Part shown: positions 35,196 through 43,560 of the stretch, piece by piece
Layout of the letters: the number at the start of each line of letters is the position of its first letter
How positions within the stretch are numbered: the stretch's first letter is position 1
NCBI GenBank assembly: GCA_024234575.1
Contig: JACKOB010000002.1
Coordinates: 1,054,001-1,118,000, forward strand
Source of the DNA: Hahellaceae bacterium
GTDB taxonomy: Bacteria; Pseudomonadota; Gammaproteobacteria; Pseudomonadales; Oleiphilaceae
DNA length: 64,000 bases
Direction of reading: 5' to 3'
The notes under the pieces: generated by a model
What the model was told of the DNA's origin: nothing
Databases searched by the model: none
Seen by the model: only the letters and a program-made list of their open reading frames with translations
Made by a program: the position numbers and the translations under genes

Positions 35196-36593
35196 ATGAA
35201 AAAAAGAATACTGTTAGTTGAAGACAGCCCGTCATTGGCGGCGGTCTATGAAAGTTATCTCGAAAACAACGATTATGCGGTTTCGCTGGTAGAAACAGGC
35301 AAAGAGGCCATGTTGCGTTTAATGCAATCGCCCCCCGATGTGGTGCTCTTGGATCTTAAGCTTCCAGATATGGATGGCATGGATATCTTGTGCTACATCC
35401 ACGACAACGGATTACCTTGCGAAGTCATTATCATCACCGCGCATGGTTCGATTGATGTGGCTGTCGATGCTATGCAAAATGGTGCCTTTGACTTTCTAGT
35501 CAAACCCTTTGACGCCAAAAGACTTACCGTCACAGTGGGCAATGCGCTAGAGCACCGCACCTTATCAAAAGAAGTGGAAAGCTACCGCGAGAGCTTTAGT
35601 CGACACCATTATGAAGGCTTTATAGGCGAGTCTTTGCCAATGCAGGCGGTTTATCGCATCATTGATAGTGCTGCACCGAGCAATGCTACCGTGTTTATTA
35701 CTGGCGAAAGTGGCACGGGCAAAGAGGTCTGTGCCAATGCGATTCATAGTCGCAGTCCCAGGAAAAATGCCCCATTTATCGCCCTCAACTGTGGTGCAAT
35801 TCCCAAAGATTTGATGGAAAGCGAAATCTTTGGGCATGTGAAAGGGGCCTTCACCGGCGCTCAGGCGGCACGAGACGGTGCGGCTACGAGGGCGAGTGGG
35901 GGGACACTTTTTTTGGATGAGATCTGCGAAATGGATCTCGATTTGCAAACCAAACTACTGCGCTTTATCCAGACGGGTACTTTCCAGAAAGTCGGAGGTA
36001 GCCAGTTAGAGACAGTTGATGTCCGATTTTTATGTGCCACCAACCGCGATCCCTGGGTTGAGGTTTCTGAAGGGCGTTTTAGGGAAGATCTTTATTACCG
36101 ATTACATGTTATTCCGGTTGAGTTGCCCCCTTTGCGCGCAAGGGAGACAGACGTAAAGTTGTTAATGGATTCCCTATTACGTAAATATAACGATGAAGAA
36201 GGCAAATCATTTTCTGGTTACTCCGCTGAGGCGACGGCATTAATGATGGAGTTTCCCTGGCCGGGCAATGTGCGTCAGCTGCAAAATGTAGTCCGCAATA
36301 TTGTCGTACTGAATAACGGTGAGAAAGTAGAAGTCGAGATGATTCCGCCGCCGGTGCGTGTGCCGGGAAGTATAGCGCCTAAAGCTCTCAAAACACCGCC
36401 AATGAGGGCGCCAACGGCTGTGCATGATACTCATGCCGCTATCCGTGTCGAGGGGGTTAGACCGCTTTGGGAAGTCGAAAAAGAGGCGATCGAAAAAGCA
36501 ATAGAGTATTGCGAGGGTAATATCCCAAAAGCTGCGGCGCTGCTTGATGTCAGTGCCTCGACAATTTATCGGAAACGGGAAAAGTGGCAATAA
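35196..36593 (+). CDS. sypG: Sigma-54-dependent response regulator, SypG/LuxO family
   Basis: A 465-residue activator. Residues 1-120 are a receiver (LLVEDSPSLAAVYESYL, VVLLDLKLPDMDGMDIL, TAHGSIDVAVDAMQNGAFDFLVKPF). Residues about 150-390 are an AAA+ domain with Walker A GESGTGKE, the sigma-54 contact GAFTGA and FLDEICEMDLDLQTKLLRF; the C-terminus has a Fis-type helix-turn-helix (EGNIPKAAALLDVSASTIYRKR). The stretch from GFIG to VVLNNGE is very close to Vibrio LuxO as I remember it. LuxO binds TTGCA-N3-TGCAA, and boxes of that type precede the sigma-54 promoters of this locus. It should be the phosphorelay output of the SypF-like kinase. It has no sigma-54 promoter itself. Confidence 0.9.
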   Translation: MKKRILLVEDSPSLAAVYESYLENNDYAVSLVETGKEAMLRLMQSPPDVVLLDLKLPDMDGMDILCYIHDNGLPCEVIIITAHGSIDVAVDAMQNGAFDFLVKPFDAKRLTVTVGNALEHRTLSKEVESYRESFSRHHYEGFIGESLPMQAVYRIIDSAAPSNATVFITGESGTGKEVCANAIHSRSPRKNAPFIALNCGAIPKDLMESEIFGHVKGAFTGAQAARDGAATRASGGTLFLDEICEMDLDLQTKLLRFIQTGTFQKVGGSQLETVDVRFLCATNRDPWVEVSEGRFREDLYYRLHVIPVELPPLRARETDVKLLMDSLLRKYNDEEGKSFSGYSAEATALMMEFPWPGNVRQLQNVVRNIVVLNNGEKVEVEMIPPPVRVPGSIAPKALKTPPMRAPTAVHDTHAAIRVEGVRPLWEVEKEAIEKAIEYCEGNIPKAAALLDVSASTIYRKREKWQ

Positions 36594-36605
36594 GGACTAA
36601 GTAAC

Positions 36606-36658
36606 AGCCCCTGCTACGTTGGGGCTATATGAGTGCCTGATTGGTCAGGCACTTCTTT
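36606..36658 (+). terminator. Double hairpin terminator after sypG
   Basis: A 6-bp hairpin (AGCCCC/GGGGCT, 36606-36626) is followed by a strong 8-bp one (GTGCCTGA-TTGG-TCAGGCAC, 36633-36652) and TTCTTT. It ends the syp-like regulatory operon and lies 17 nt before the convergent integrase-domain gene. Confidence 0.8.
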
Positions 36659-36674
36659 AGGTTAGATGCTGTTA

Positions 36675-37037
36675 TCAGCAAGACCCTGTTGGCGTTAGCG
36701 GCTTTTGTAAGACTTCATCATAGAAGAAATCGATCGCCAGTTTGGCCTGGTTTAGCTTCGCCTTGGATACGCGAAGTTTGGTTGCCAGGTAAACGAAAAA
36801 TGCTTTCACTTGCTTTTGACCCAATAATGCTGGGCTTTTGAGATCGTTAAAAATAATAAAGCGGTTAATCCAGTGGCGATAGTTCTGCTCTGTTCTGCTG
36901 TTAAAATGCTGCTCTTCTATCGCGTGTTCTAGTTTAGTAAGCAACTCTGGCTCACAGAATTCGATGGGTGAAGACTCGTTAACTGAGTCATCGTGATAAT
37001 CAAAATCTTCTGACAAAATCTTTTCTGCTAGTTCCAT
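36675..37037 (-). CDS. Orphan integrase N-terminal SAM-like (core-binding) domain protein
   Basis: A 120-residue protein. Residues about 35-113 match the N-terminal DNA-binding domain of tyrosine recombinases, closest in pattern to integron integrases: LEHAIEEQHFNSRTEQNYRHWINRFIIF, then KQVKAFFVYLATKLRVSKAKLNQAKLAIDFFYDEVL. The catalytic domain (R-H-R-Y) is absent, because a stop follows at once with QKPLTPTGSC. An acidic N-terminal tail of about 30 residues precedes the domain. It is either a domesticated DNA-binding protein or a truncated integrase; the intact frame and its own start favour the first or a recent truncation. No att site or cassettes are visible. Confidence 0.75.
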   Translation of the reverse strand: MELAEKILSEDFDYHDDSVNESSPIEFCEPELLTKLEHAIEEQHFNSRTEQNYRHWINRFIIFNDLKSPALLGQKQVKAFFVYLATKLRVSKAKLNQAKLAIDFFYDEVLQKPLTPTGSC

Positions 37038-37274
37038 GGTGATACCCCGTTATCGTTCTTATTATAATTTTGGGGGGATTGTATTACATGAAAATGACAT
37101 TTGTAAAATTACAAAAAAATAAAATTTTAATGTTGAGGCAACAGGCCCTACGAATTATCGTTTTTTTATAGGTTTCAGAGAAGCAAAATAATAACGAGTA
37201 AAATACACGGCGACATGAGAGGTTGACTCTGCCGCCTACCGCGTTTCATTGTCATGATAAGAAATGTTAGCAAT
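37038..37274. other. AT-rich intergenic region, nothing recognised
   Basis: This stretch lies upstream of the orphan integrase-domain gene (leftward) and downstream of the acyl-CoA-binding gene. It is AT-rich, with an A run near 37115, and should hold the promoter of the integrase-domain gene. I see no RNA gene, repeat or conserved coding frame. Confidence 0.4.
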
Positions 37275-37299
37275 AAAAAAGGCAGGTTTCCCTGCCTTT
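37275..37299 (-). terminator. Rho-independent terminator of the acyl-CoA-binding gene
   Basis: Read leftward, a 9-bp stem (AAAGGCAGG with CCTGCCTTT, 4-nt loop) ends in a run of T residues. It lies about 40 nt after the stop codon of the acyl-CoA-binding protein gene. Confidence 0.85.
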
Positions 37300-37337
37300 C
37301 ATTCGGCGTCCGAAGACTTGGCGTTGATCAATTGAAA

Positions 37338-37598
37338 CTATTTCATTGAGTCAATTTTATCGATATATCTTTGCATGGCATCTTCTTTAGAAACACCTTT
37401 TAGTTTTTCCCAGGCACCATATTTTGCTTTGCCAACGAGATCCATCATACCTGGCTTCTTGCCGTGGACATCACCTTCGGTGGCTTGTTTGAAGAGTGAG
37501 TACATTTCCAGCTTTAAATCGTTCGAGGGCTTAAAATCACCTTCTGCGTTTTGAACATAGTTTACCGATTCTTCAAACTTCTTTTTCAGGTCGCTCAT
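37338..37598 (-). CDS. Acyl-CoA-binding protein
   Basis: An 86-residue soluble protein, the standard length of an ACBP. The four-helix bundle pattern is complete: MSDLKKKFEESVNYVQ, then LKLEMYSLFKQATEGDVHGKKPGMMDLVGKAKYGAWEKLKGVSKEDAMQRYIDKIDSM, with the conserved Y28-like, K32-like and W/Y residues that hold the CoA group. It binds long-chain acyl-CoA in the cytosol and buffers the pool. The start has AGGAAATTTC upstream. It is monocistronic, with its own terminator. ACBP is mostly eukaryotic but is also found in a number of marine gammaproteobacteria. Confidence 0.93.
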   Translation of the reverse strand: MSDLKKKFEESVNYVQNAEGDFKPSNDLKLEMYSLFKQATEGDVHGKKPGMMDLVGKAKYGAWEKLKGVSKEDAMQRYIDKIDSMK

Positions 37599-37819
37599 GA
37601 AATTTCCTCAGCTGCGTTTGGGTATCTGTCAATGGTGACAATATTATAGACGCAACTCTGGGCTGAGGCCATTGGCCAAGCACTCGATTGTTAGTAGAGG
37701 AAAAGCCAATAGTGAAATGGGTACAGTCTTTCTGTTTTTGCCAAAATGCGCTACTCTCGCGTCTGCATTCGGTAGACTCACTCGGCAGACTGCTTTGACA
37801 GGGTTATTTTAAGGCCGAG

Positions 37820-38350
37820 ATGGACGACCATTTTTTAAATTCGACTTGGATTATGACCATGAGCAAGAAAAACCAGATGAATACCATTGTTAGCAAAATT
37901 AATGTGCTGCCAGATTTTTTGCGTTCGCGCGCGCTGACGACTTTTTTTGGTAAAACAGTGAAGTTAACAGGCACGGTAGGTATTTCGGTGGATGAGCTGA
38001 CCGAAAAACGCGCCATCATCTCGGTTAAGAACAAAAAGAAAGTACAGAATCATATTGGTTCGGTGCATGCCGTGGCCAATATCCTGATTGCTGAGTCTGC
38101 AACGGGTTACCTGGTTGGTATGAACATTCCTGATACGAGCGTGCCGGTAATCAAGACTATCAAGGCAGATTACGTGAAGCGCGCGAAGGGCGATATGAAA
38201 GCAGTTGCGACCCTGACAGATGAGCAGATCAAACTCATCCAGTCTACTGAGAAGGGCGAAACCGTTGTTAAAGTGACGGTCACCGATGGCGAAGGTAAAG
38301 AGCCGGTGATTATGGAAATGGTTTGGGCGTGGACTCCGAAGAAGCGCTAA
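37820..38350 (+). CDS. DUF4442 hotdog-fold thioesterase-like protein
   Basis: A 176-residue soluble protein. The core has hotdog features: LRSRALTTFFGKTVKLTGTVGISVDELTEKRAIISVKNKKKVQNHIGSVHAVANILIAESATGYLVGM. The NHIGSVHA segment corresponds to the region with the active-site His/Asn in DUF4442 proteins such as YiiD C-terminal domain relatives. Substrate is probably an acyl-CoA or acyl-ACP, an inference from the fold. Possible starts are 37820 (behind AAGG), 37853 and 37859; the family usually begins near the SKINVLP segment, so the N-terminus is uncertain. Next to ACBP, it suggests an acyl-CoA handling pair, although the two genes are divergent. Confidence 0.75.
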   Translation: MDDHFLNSTWIMTMSKKNQMNTIVSKINVLPDFLRSRALTTFFGKTVKLTGTVGISVDELTEKRAIISVKNKKKVQNHIGSVHAVANILIAESATGYLVGMNIPDTSVPVIKTIKADYVKRAKGDMKAVATLTDEQIKLIQSTEKGETVVKVTVTDGEGKEPVIMEMVWAWTPKKR

Positions 38351-38359
38351 TACCTGCAG

Positions 38360-38403
38360 GTGCAAAGAGCTTTTGGGGGCGAGCGCTCCCAAGTTCTCTG
38401 CAC
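38360..38403. repeat. Imperfect inverted repeat between convergent genes
   Basis: A long broken hairpin (GTGCA, AGAG and TTGGG on one arm, each with its complement on the other) fills the gap between the DUF4442 gene and the sortase-system kinase, which converge here. No T run is attached. It may serve as a bidirectional terminator or mRNA 3'-end stabiliser. Confidence 0.45.
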
Positions 38404-38428
38404 GAAGACCGCCTTGGTAACCGACAGC

Positions 38429-40486
38429 TCAATTCCCGTTTATAACCCGCTCCTGGCATTCTGTCAGTGGCAGCTTCACCCAAAAACGCACCCCCTTTTG
38501 TTCTGGCAGGTTCTCGGCATTAGTTTCGCCGCCGTGAAAGCCCGCGATTAGCCTTACGATAACCAGCCCCAACCCCATATGTGCTTCCTGGTTTTCTTTG
38601 CGATGGGAAACAAACGAGTCAAATATATCCTGACTGTTCTGTGGTAGTTCGGAGCCTTCGTTTTCGATGCAAAGCATCGCCGAAGACTTTTTCCGTTTTA
38701 GAATAAATCTTATCTGCCGCCCTTCAGGGGTATGTCCACGGGCATTGTCGAATAGTTTATCCAGCATTTGCGCAATGAGTTCCGGAGAGCCGTTTATAAA
38801 ACAGGGTTTTTCTGAGATAGACAGCGTCAGGTCATGCTGAGAGTCGATGGATTGATAAGCGGCAAAAATATCTGTGATTAGTTGGCTGAGAGAGAATATG
38901 GTTGTTTCTGTGTTGTCGATGCTTTTTTCGAGGCGGGTCGCCTCTCGTAACGCGTTGGTAATCTGGCTAATGCGCGATACCCCTTCCTGTGCCCTATCGA
39001 TATAGGTGTTGCTGTCTGTTGCCGACGGAGACTGTTTTAACATATCCAGTGATGAGCTGACGATCGCTACCGGCGTTTTTATCTCGTGCACCAGCTTTTG
39101 TGAAAAGGTTTCGAGGTACTCGGTATAGCCTTTGACGGCGCTGATGAGTGTCGCAAACTGTCGCGATAGCTCACCGATTTCATCACCTGATCGTGAGGCC
39201 GAAAAGTCGCCAATGATTTTCCCATCCGGCGTCATGGATATGCTGACCTGTCGGCGTAATCCAGAAATACGAAACGAGAGCAAGGAGGCGTAACCAATCA
39301 ATAATCCTGAGAGCCCGATAAAAAGCAGAACGCTGCTGCCGAGCAAATACAGTATGGATTGGTTGGAAAGGCTGGCGATAACATTGGTCATTTGTTCGAC
39401 CCGAATGGTGCCAGTAACCTCTTGGTCATTTAATAACGGCTGCACCACCACACTCAGTGCATCGCGGGTGTAATCCGCCGAGAACCAGCCGCTCGCTGCT
39501 TTTTGCGTGCGAATAACAGTTTGTGTAATGGCCGAGTTGTCTTTACCTGAGTGGTCGTTTACCGCCGCTGACGTAGGCTGCTCAAGAATTATCCAGCGCA
39601 GTAAGGTACCCAACGCCTCGGTTAGCCAGTTTGGTGTCACGCCCGTCATGTCATCTTGTTCATTTTGCGTGGTGCCAGCTTCCGCGAGAATCCAGCCTTC
39701 TGCATCGGTGAGCTGCAGGCGCAACGATTTGGACGCAAAAGGCGCAAGAATCTGATTAAGCTCGCCACTACGAGTAATGACACGAGCATGAGGTACAGAT
39801 ACTGAGGGCGTGGCTGTGGGTAAGCGCGATATCGCCAATTTATGCTGTGCCCAGCTGGCGGGAAATCGCACTTCTAACGCGAAGCCTTTACTGCTTTCCT
39901 GCCAGACGCCTTCGATATTCTCTACAGAAGTAGTGTTGATGGTTTTCTTGCCCGTTGCTAATCGGGTGGTCATAGTGGGGGTGATAGGGCCGGGAGCAAT
40001 CGCACGAAATGCCACATCGATAATACTGTTGTCGGCGGCTTGAAACGAAAGCAAGATACCATCTGCGATCGCGCTATCGTCTTTGCCGGGGGACAGGTAG
40101 TAAATATCACTGTCACGAACATTGATATATAAGTAGAAAGCGTTTGTCGAATAACTTGCCAGGTAAGTTATGTCAGAATCATGGGCGGCGGTTTGTTTTG
40201 GGGCTTGCATCGCCTGCCAGTCATCGAAATAGCCATCCAGTATCGGCTGGCCAAATACCGGGTGAGCGTAAATAATGGGTTCGTTAGCCGTTACAGCGAC
40301 TGGACCGAGGCGCTGCCAGGATTGTTTTTGCAATACCTGATTGGCTGCCAGTGTTGCCGTATGCCGAAGGATCTGCTGCTGATTTTGCCGCAGCTCGCGC
40401 TCTAATTCGGAGATAAACTCATAGCCTGCAATGGGTACAAGCAGCATCACCAGACTGAGCAACATTAATTGCAGTTTTAAGGGCAT
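38429..40486 (-). CDS. pdsS: Proteobacterial dedicated sortase system histidine kinase
   Basis: A 685-residue inner-membrane kinase. The start at 40486, one base after the pdsR stop codon, gives MPLKLQLMLLSLVMLLVPIAG, a first membrane segment; the frame's longer preface runs into the regulator gene. A large periplasmic domain (about residues 30-400) has a carbohydrate-binding-like part (ILDGYFDDWQAMQAPKQ...VRDSDIYYLSPG). Then come a second membrane segment (about 410-430), HAMP, HisKA (FSQKLVHEIKTPVAIVSSSLDML) and HATPase (LFDNARGHTPEG, MGLGLVIVRLIAGFHGG). This is the kinase of the marine sortase system, adjacent to its regulator, target and sortase. It should respond to surface or envelope state; the signal is unknown. 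Confidence 0.88.
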   Translation of the reverse strand: MPLKLQLMLLSLVMLLVPIAGYEFISELERELRQNQQQILRHTATLAANQVLQKQSWQRLGPVAVTANEPIIYAHPVFGQPILDGYFDDWQAMQAPKQTAAHDSDITYLASYSTNAFYLYINVRDSDIYYLSPGKDDSAIADGILLSFQAADNSIIDVAFRAIAPGPITPTMTTRLATGKKTINTTSVENIEGVWQESSKGFALEVRFPASWAQHKLAISRLPTATPSVSVPHARVITRSGELNQILAPFASKSLRLQLTDAEGWILAEAGTTQNEQDDMTGVTPNWLTEALGTLLRWIILEQPTSAAVNDHSGKDNSAITQTVIRTQKAASGWFSADYTRDALSVVVQPLLNDQEVTGTIRVEQMTNVIASLSNQSILYLLGSSVLLFIGLSGLLIGYASLLSFRISGLRRQVSISMTPDGKIIGDFSASRSGDEIGELSRQFATLISAVKGYTEYLETFSQKLVHEIKTPVAIVSSSLDMLKQSPSATDSNTYIDRAQEGVSRISQITNALREATRLEKSIDNTETTIFSLSQLITDIFAAYQSIDSQHDLTLSISEKPCFINGSPELIAQMLDKLFDNARGHTPEGRQIRFILKRKKSSAMLCIENEGSELPQNSQDIFDSFVSHRKENQEAHMGLGLVIVRLIAGFHGGETNAENLPEQKGVRFWVKLPLTECQERVINGN

Positions 40487-40487
40487 C

Positions 40488-41186
40488 TCAGGGTTCGCCT
40501 GCTTGCCAGCGATAGCCCATACCGTAAGCGGTTTGAATGGCTTCAAATTGCGGATCGATCTGTTGAAATTTCTTGCGCAGCCGCTTGATATGCGAAGTGA
40601 TAGTGCTGTCATCCAAAACGGTATTCGCCGCTTCCATCAGTTGTGTGCGATTCTTCACGTGGCCCGGATGCTTGGCTAGTGCATAAAGAATCCAGAATTC
40701 CGTGACCGTCAGGTCGACGGGAGTATCCTTCCAGCTGACGGTCATTTTATCGGCATTGATGCGAATATGTCCCCGCTGGATCGTTGTTTCCTGCGTGTTG
40801 GGCTGCTTTAGCGCATCCATTCGTCTAAAGAGGGCCACGATGCGAGCCATCATGTGGGGAATGCTAATGTCTTTGGTGAGGTAATCGTCGGCACCGAGTC
40901 GAAGACCGGATATCTGGTCGAGTTCGCTGTCGCGGGCAGTCAGAAAAATTATCGGAATCTCGCGGGACATGGCACGAAGCTCGCGGCAAAGATCAAAGCC
41001 CCCCTCAAACTCATCGCCCAGTCCGACATCGATAACGGCAAGATCGGGCAGTTGGCGGGCAAAGTGTTGCAAGGCATCCTGACGATTGGCAAATGCCATC
41101 ACGTCATAACCATGTCGCTTAAACGCTTCGGTGTAGTTGGCGCGGATGCTTGGCTCGTCTTCAACAATAGCAATGGTGCGTTTCAT
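40488..41186 (-). CDS. pdsR: Dedicated sortase system response regulator (OmpR type)
   Basis: A 232-residue DNA-binding regulator. The start at 41186 is chosen to open with KRTIAIVEDEPSIRANY. Receiver markers are EDE, the phospho-acceptor LAVIDVGLGDEFEGG, and FLTARDSELDQISGLRLGADDYLTKD. Residues about 130-230 are a winged-helix output with VTEFWILYALAKHPGHVKNRTQLMEAAN and SHIKRLRKKFQQI. It is transcribed with the kinase on the minus strand and diverges from the sortase-target gene (41362), so it probably controls that promoter from the shared 175-bp intergenic region. Confidence 0.9.
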   Translation of the reverse strand: MKRTIAIVEDEPSIRANYTEAFKRHGYDVMAFANRQDALQHFARQLPDLAVIDVGLGDEFEGGFDLCRELRAMSREIPIIFLTARDSELDQISGLRLGADDYLTKDISIPHMMARIVALFRRMDALKQPNTQETTIQRGHIRINADKMTVSWKDTPVDLTVTEFWILYALAKHPGHVKNRTQLMEAANTVLDDSTITSHIKRLRKKFQQIDPQFEAIQTAYGMGYRWQAGEP

Positions 41187-41361
41187 GTATGGGCTCAATG
41201 GGCTGAACGTGGAGTGTCGCTATTAAAGCATGAAAGAGCGGGCAATCTTAATTGCTTGCCATAATTCGCCATAATTGCTCAGCTTGCTGCCATTTTTCAA
41301 TCGCCAGATTGTCTTTTTACTGCGGTTTAATCAGTTCATAGCGAAATTATGGAGGTGCGTG

Positions 41362-43560
41362 ATGAACTGGGTAAATAAAATAAGTACAAGATTTTGGGAA
41401 AACAGCCTGTTGGTTTTCGGCTTGTGGTTGATCGTAGCGGCACAGTCGATGGCGGTGCCCCAGGAAATCAATCCTGCGCTAGACAGTGTGCGTCCCCACG
41501 ATGCCACCATGGGGGAGCTGTTTTACAAGACGAAGCAAGGTTATACCGCAGGAACTTTTTTACACGGCGAAGTCGATATTGTCGTGACCGGCTTGCTAGT
41601 GAAAGCGCACGTCAGGCAGGTATTCGAAAACCTGACCGCCGATTGGCAAGAAGCCACCTATGTTTTCCCCTTACCTGACAATGCCGCAGTGCATGCCATG
41701 CGTGTTAAAACAGGGGACCGTATCATCGAAGGTGAAATTCAGGAAAAGGCTGCCGCTCGTAAAACATATAACCAGGCAAAGTCTCAGGGAAAACGGGCAG
41801 CTCTTGTCGAGCAGCAGCGGCCGAATATGTTTACCACGGATGTGAGCCATATCGCACCGGGTGATAAGGTTGAAGTCGAAATCGAATATCTGCAGCAATT
41901 GGCCCTCAAAGATGGCATCGTGCAGGTGCGATTTCCCACGACTATTACGCCAAGATACACACCACAGATTACTCTGCAAAAACAGAGTGAGACTGGCACA
42001 ACTGAGCTTTCAGGAGAAGAGGCAACAAATACCCTTCTGGATGAAACATATCGACAGCCGCCCATGGTTGCTAATGGTTGGCAATCCGCAGGCCTGGAAT
42101 CGCTCGGCGTGGCAGGACCGCCTGTGGTGTTGCCAGCAGATGTCGCGAGAGACTCGCATCGCATGCAGGTAAAGATGAGCATTGCGCCGGGCTTTATGGT
42201 GGATGGTATTCACTCGCTGACGCACTCGTTGCATGGAAACTTTGTGGACAGCTCAGATGTACATGGCGTTAGCGGCGGTCACTACGAAGTCAATCTGGGA
42301 ATGAATGACACACTTATGAATCGGGACCTGGTTGTTGAGTGGTCACCCGCGCGACAAAGCGAGCCGCAGTTGGCGCTTTATACCGAACAGGTGCGAGGAA
42401 ATACCTATGGCCTGGTATTTATGACGCCGCCGACTGCAGAGAACGTATCAACGCTGGCACGTGAGTTGATCTTCGTGATTGACACCTCCGGATCAATGGG
42501 AGGAAGACCTATGGCCCATGCCATTCAAGTGTTGCATAAAGCGTTGTCTGGCTTGAGCACCCAAGACCGATTTAATGTCATCCGGTTTAGTAGTGATGCC
42601 TCGGCCTTTGCGCCAAACCCCTTGCCAGCAACTGCCGCCAATGTGCAGGCGGCACATGCCTATGCTGATAATCTTAGTGCTAATGGTGGCACCGAAATGT
42701 CGGGCGCACTGACACTGGCGTTAGACCGTGGCAGTGATAGCCAGACGTTTCTGCGGCAAATCGTCTTTATTACCGATGGAAGTGTCAGCAATGAGCAAGC
42801 ATTGTTTAGCCAGATCGAGCAATCGTTGGGGCAGGCGAGTTTATTCACGGTTGGCATTGGTACCGCACCTAATAGCTATTTTATGCGAAAAGCCGCCGAA
42901 TTCGGCCGCGGAACTTTTACCCAGATTGATCATGAGTCGCAGATAGAAAGCCTGATCAGCCAAATGTTAGCGAAACTTGGGGCGCCGCTGTTAAGGGATA
43001 TTCAAGTCGTTTGGCCAGCAGGTATTAAAGCCGACGTCTATCCTGGACGGTTGCCAGATTTATACGCCGGTGACCCGCTGGTGTTTACGTTTCGTGTTCC
43101 GGGGGAGGTAAACAACGTTGATCTAACGGTACAGGGCACACGCGCTGATAACGGTCGGGGACAAGCCGCCTGGCAGAAACCACTTCAGTTCTCTGTTGAC
43201 CAGAATGGTGTCAAGAAAGGTCTCGATAAGTTATGGGCACGCAGCCGAATTGCCTACCTAAAAGATGAGCATGTTCGCGGCGTGGCGAAGGATGTTGCCA
43301 GCAAAGAGATTTTGTCAACCGCACTCACTTACGGGCTGGTGTCTGATGTCACGAGTTTAGTCGCTGTGGATCACACCCCCGTGCGTGAGACGAACGATAA
43401 CGATCTGACGAAAACACAGGTTGCATCATTATTGCCGGATGGTATGGCAAACAACATGTTGCGCTATCCCAAAACCAACAACGGCTCTTTTCTGCAGTTG
43501 CTGATGGGCGCGCTGGGGTTGCTGTTTGGCTATTGCCTGTTTTGGAGGAAGCATGCGTAG
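41362..43560 (+). CDS. Marine proteobacterial sortase target protein (VIT and VWA domains)
   Basis: A 732-residue exported surface protein. The ATG at 41362 lies behind GGAGGTG and gives a signal segment (LLVFGLWLIVAAQSMA). Residues about 45-185 are a VIT domain (VDIVVTGLLVKAHVRQVFEN, YVFPLPDNAAVHAMRVKTGDRIIEGEI). Residues about 360-530 are a VWA domain with a complete MIDAS (FVIDTSGSMGGRPM, then GGTEMSGAL and FITDGSVSNE). The C-terminus is a sorting signal, with YPKTNNG before a hydrophobic segment and the basic end FWRKHA. The usual LPxTG/A-type motif is altered, with Y in place of L. It overlaps the sortase gene by 8 nt, so the sortase is its dedicated enzyme. Confidence 0.9.
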   Translation: MNWVNKISTRFWENSLLVFGLWLIVAAQSMAVPQEINPALDSVRPHDATMGELFYKTKQGYTAGTFLHGEVDIVVTGLLVKAHVRQVFENLTADWQEATYVFPLPDNAAVHAMRVKTGDRIIEGEIQEKAAARKTYNQAKSQGKRAALVEQQRPNMFTTDVSHIAPGDKVEVEIEYLQQLALKDGIVQVRFPTTITPRYTPQITLQKQSETGTTELSGEEATNTLLDETYRQPPMVANGWQSAGLESLGVAGPPVVLPADVARDSHRMQVKMSIAPGFMVDGIHSLTHSLHGNFVDSSDVHGVSGGHYEVNLGMNDTLMNRDLVVEWSPARQSEPQLALYTEQVRGNTYGLVFMTPPTAENVSTLARELIFVIDTSGSMGGRPMAHAIQVLHKALSGLSTQDRFNVIRFSSDASAFAPNPLPATAANVQAAHAYADNLSANGGTEMSGALTLALDRGSDSQTFLRQIVFITDGSVSNEQALFSQIEQSLGQASLFTVGIGTAPNSYFMRKAAEFGRGTFTQIDHESQIESLISQMLAKLGAPLLRDIQVVWPAGIKADVYPGRLPDLYAGDPLVFTFRVPGEVNNVDLTVQGTRADNGRGQAAWQKPLQFSVDQNGVKKGLDKLWARSRIAYLKDEHVRGVAKDVASKEILSTALTYGLVSDVTSLVAVDHTPVRETNDNDLTKTQVASLLPDGMANNMLRYPKTNNGSFLQLLMGALGLLFGYCLFWRKHA

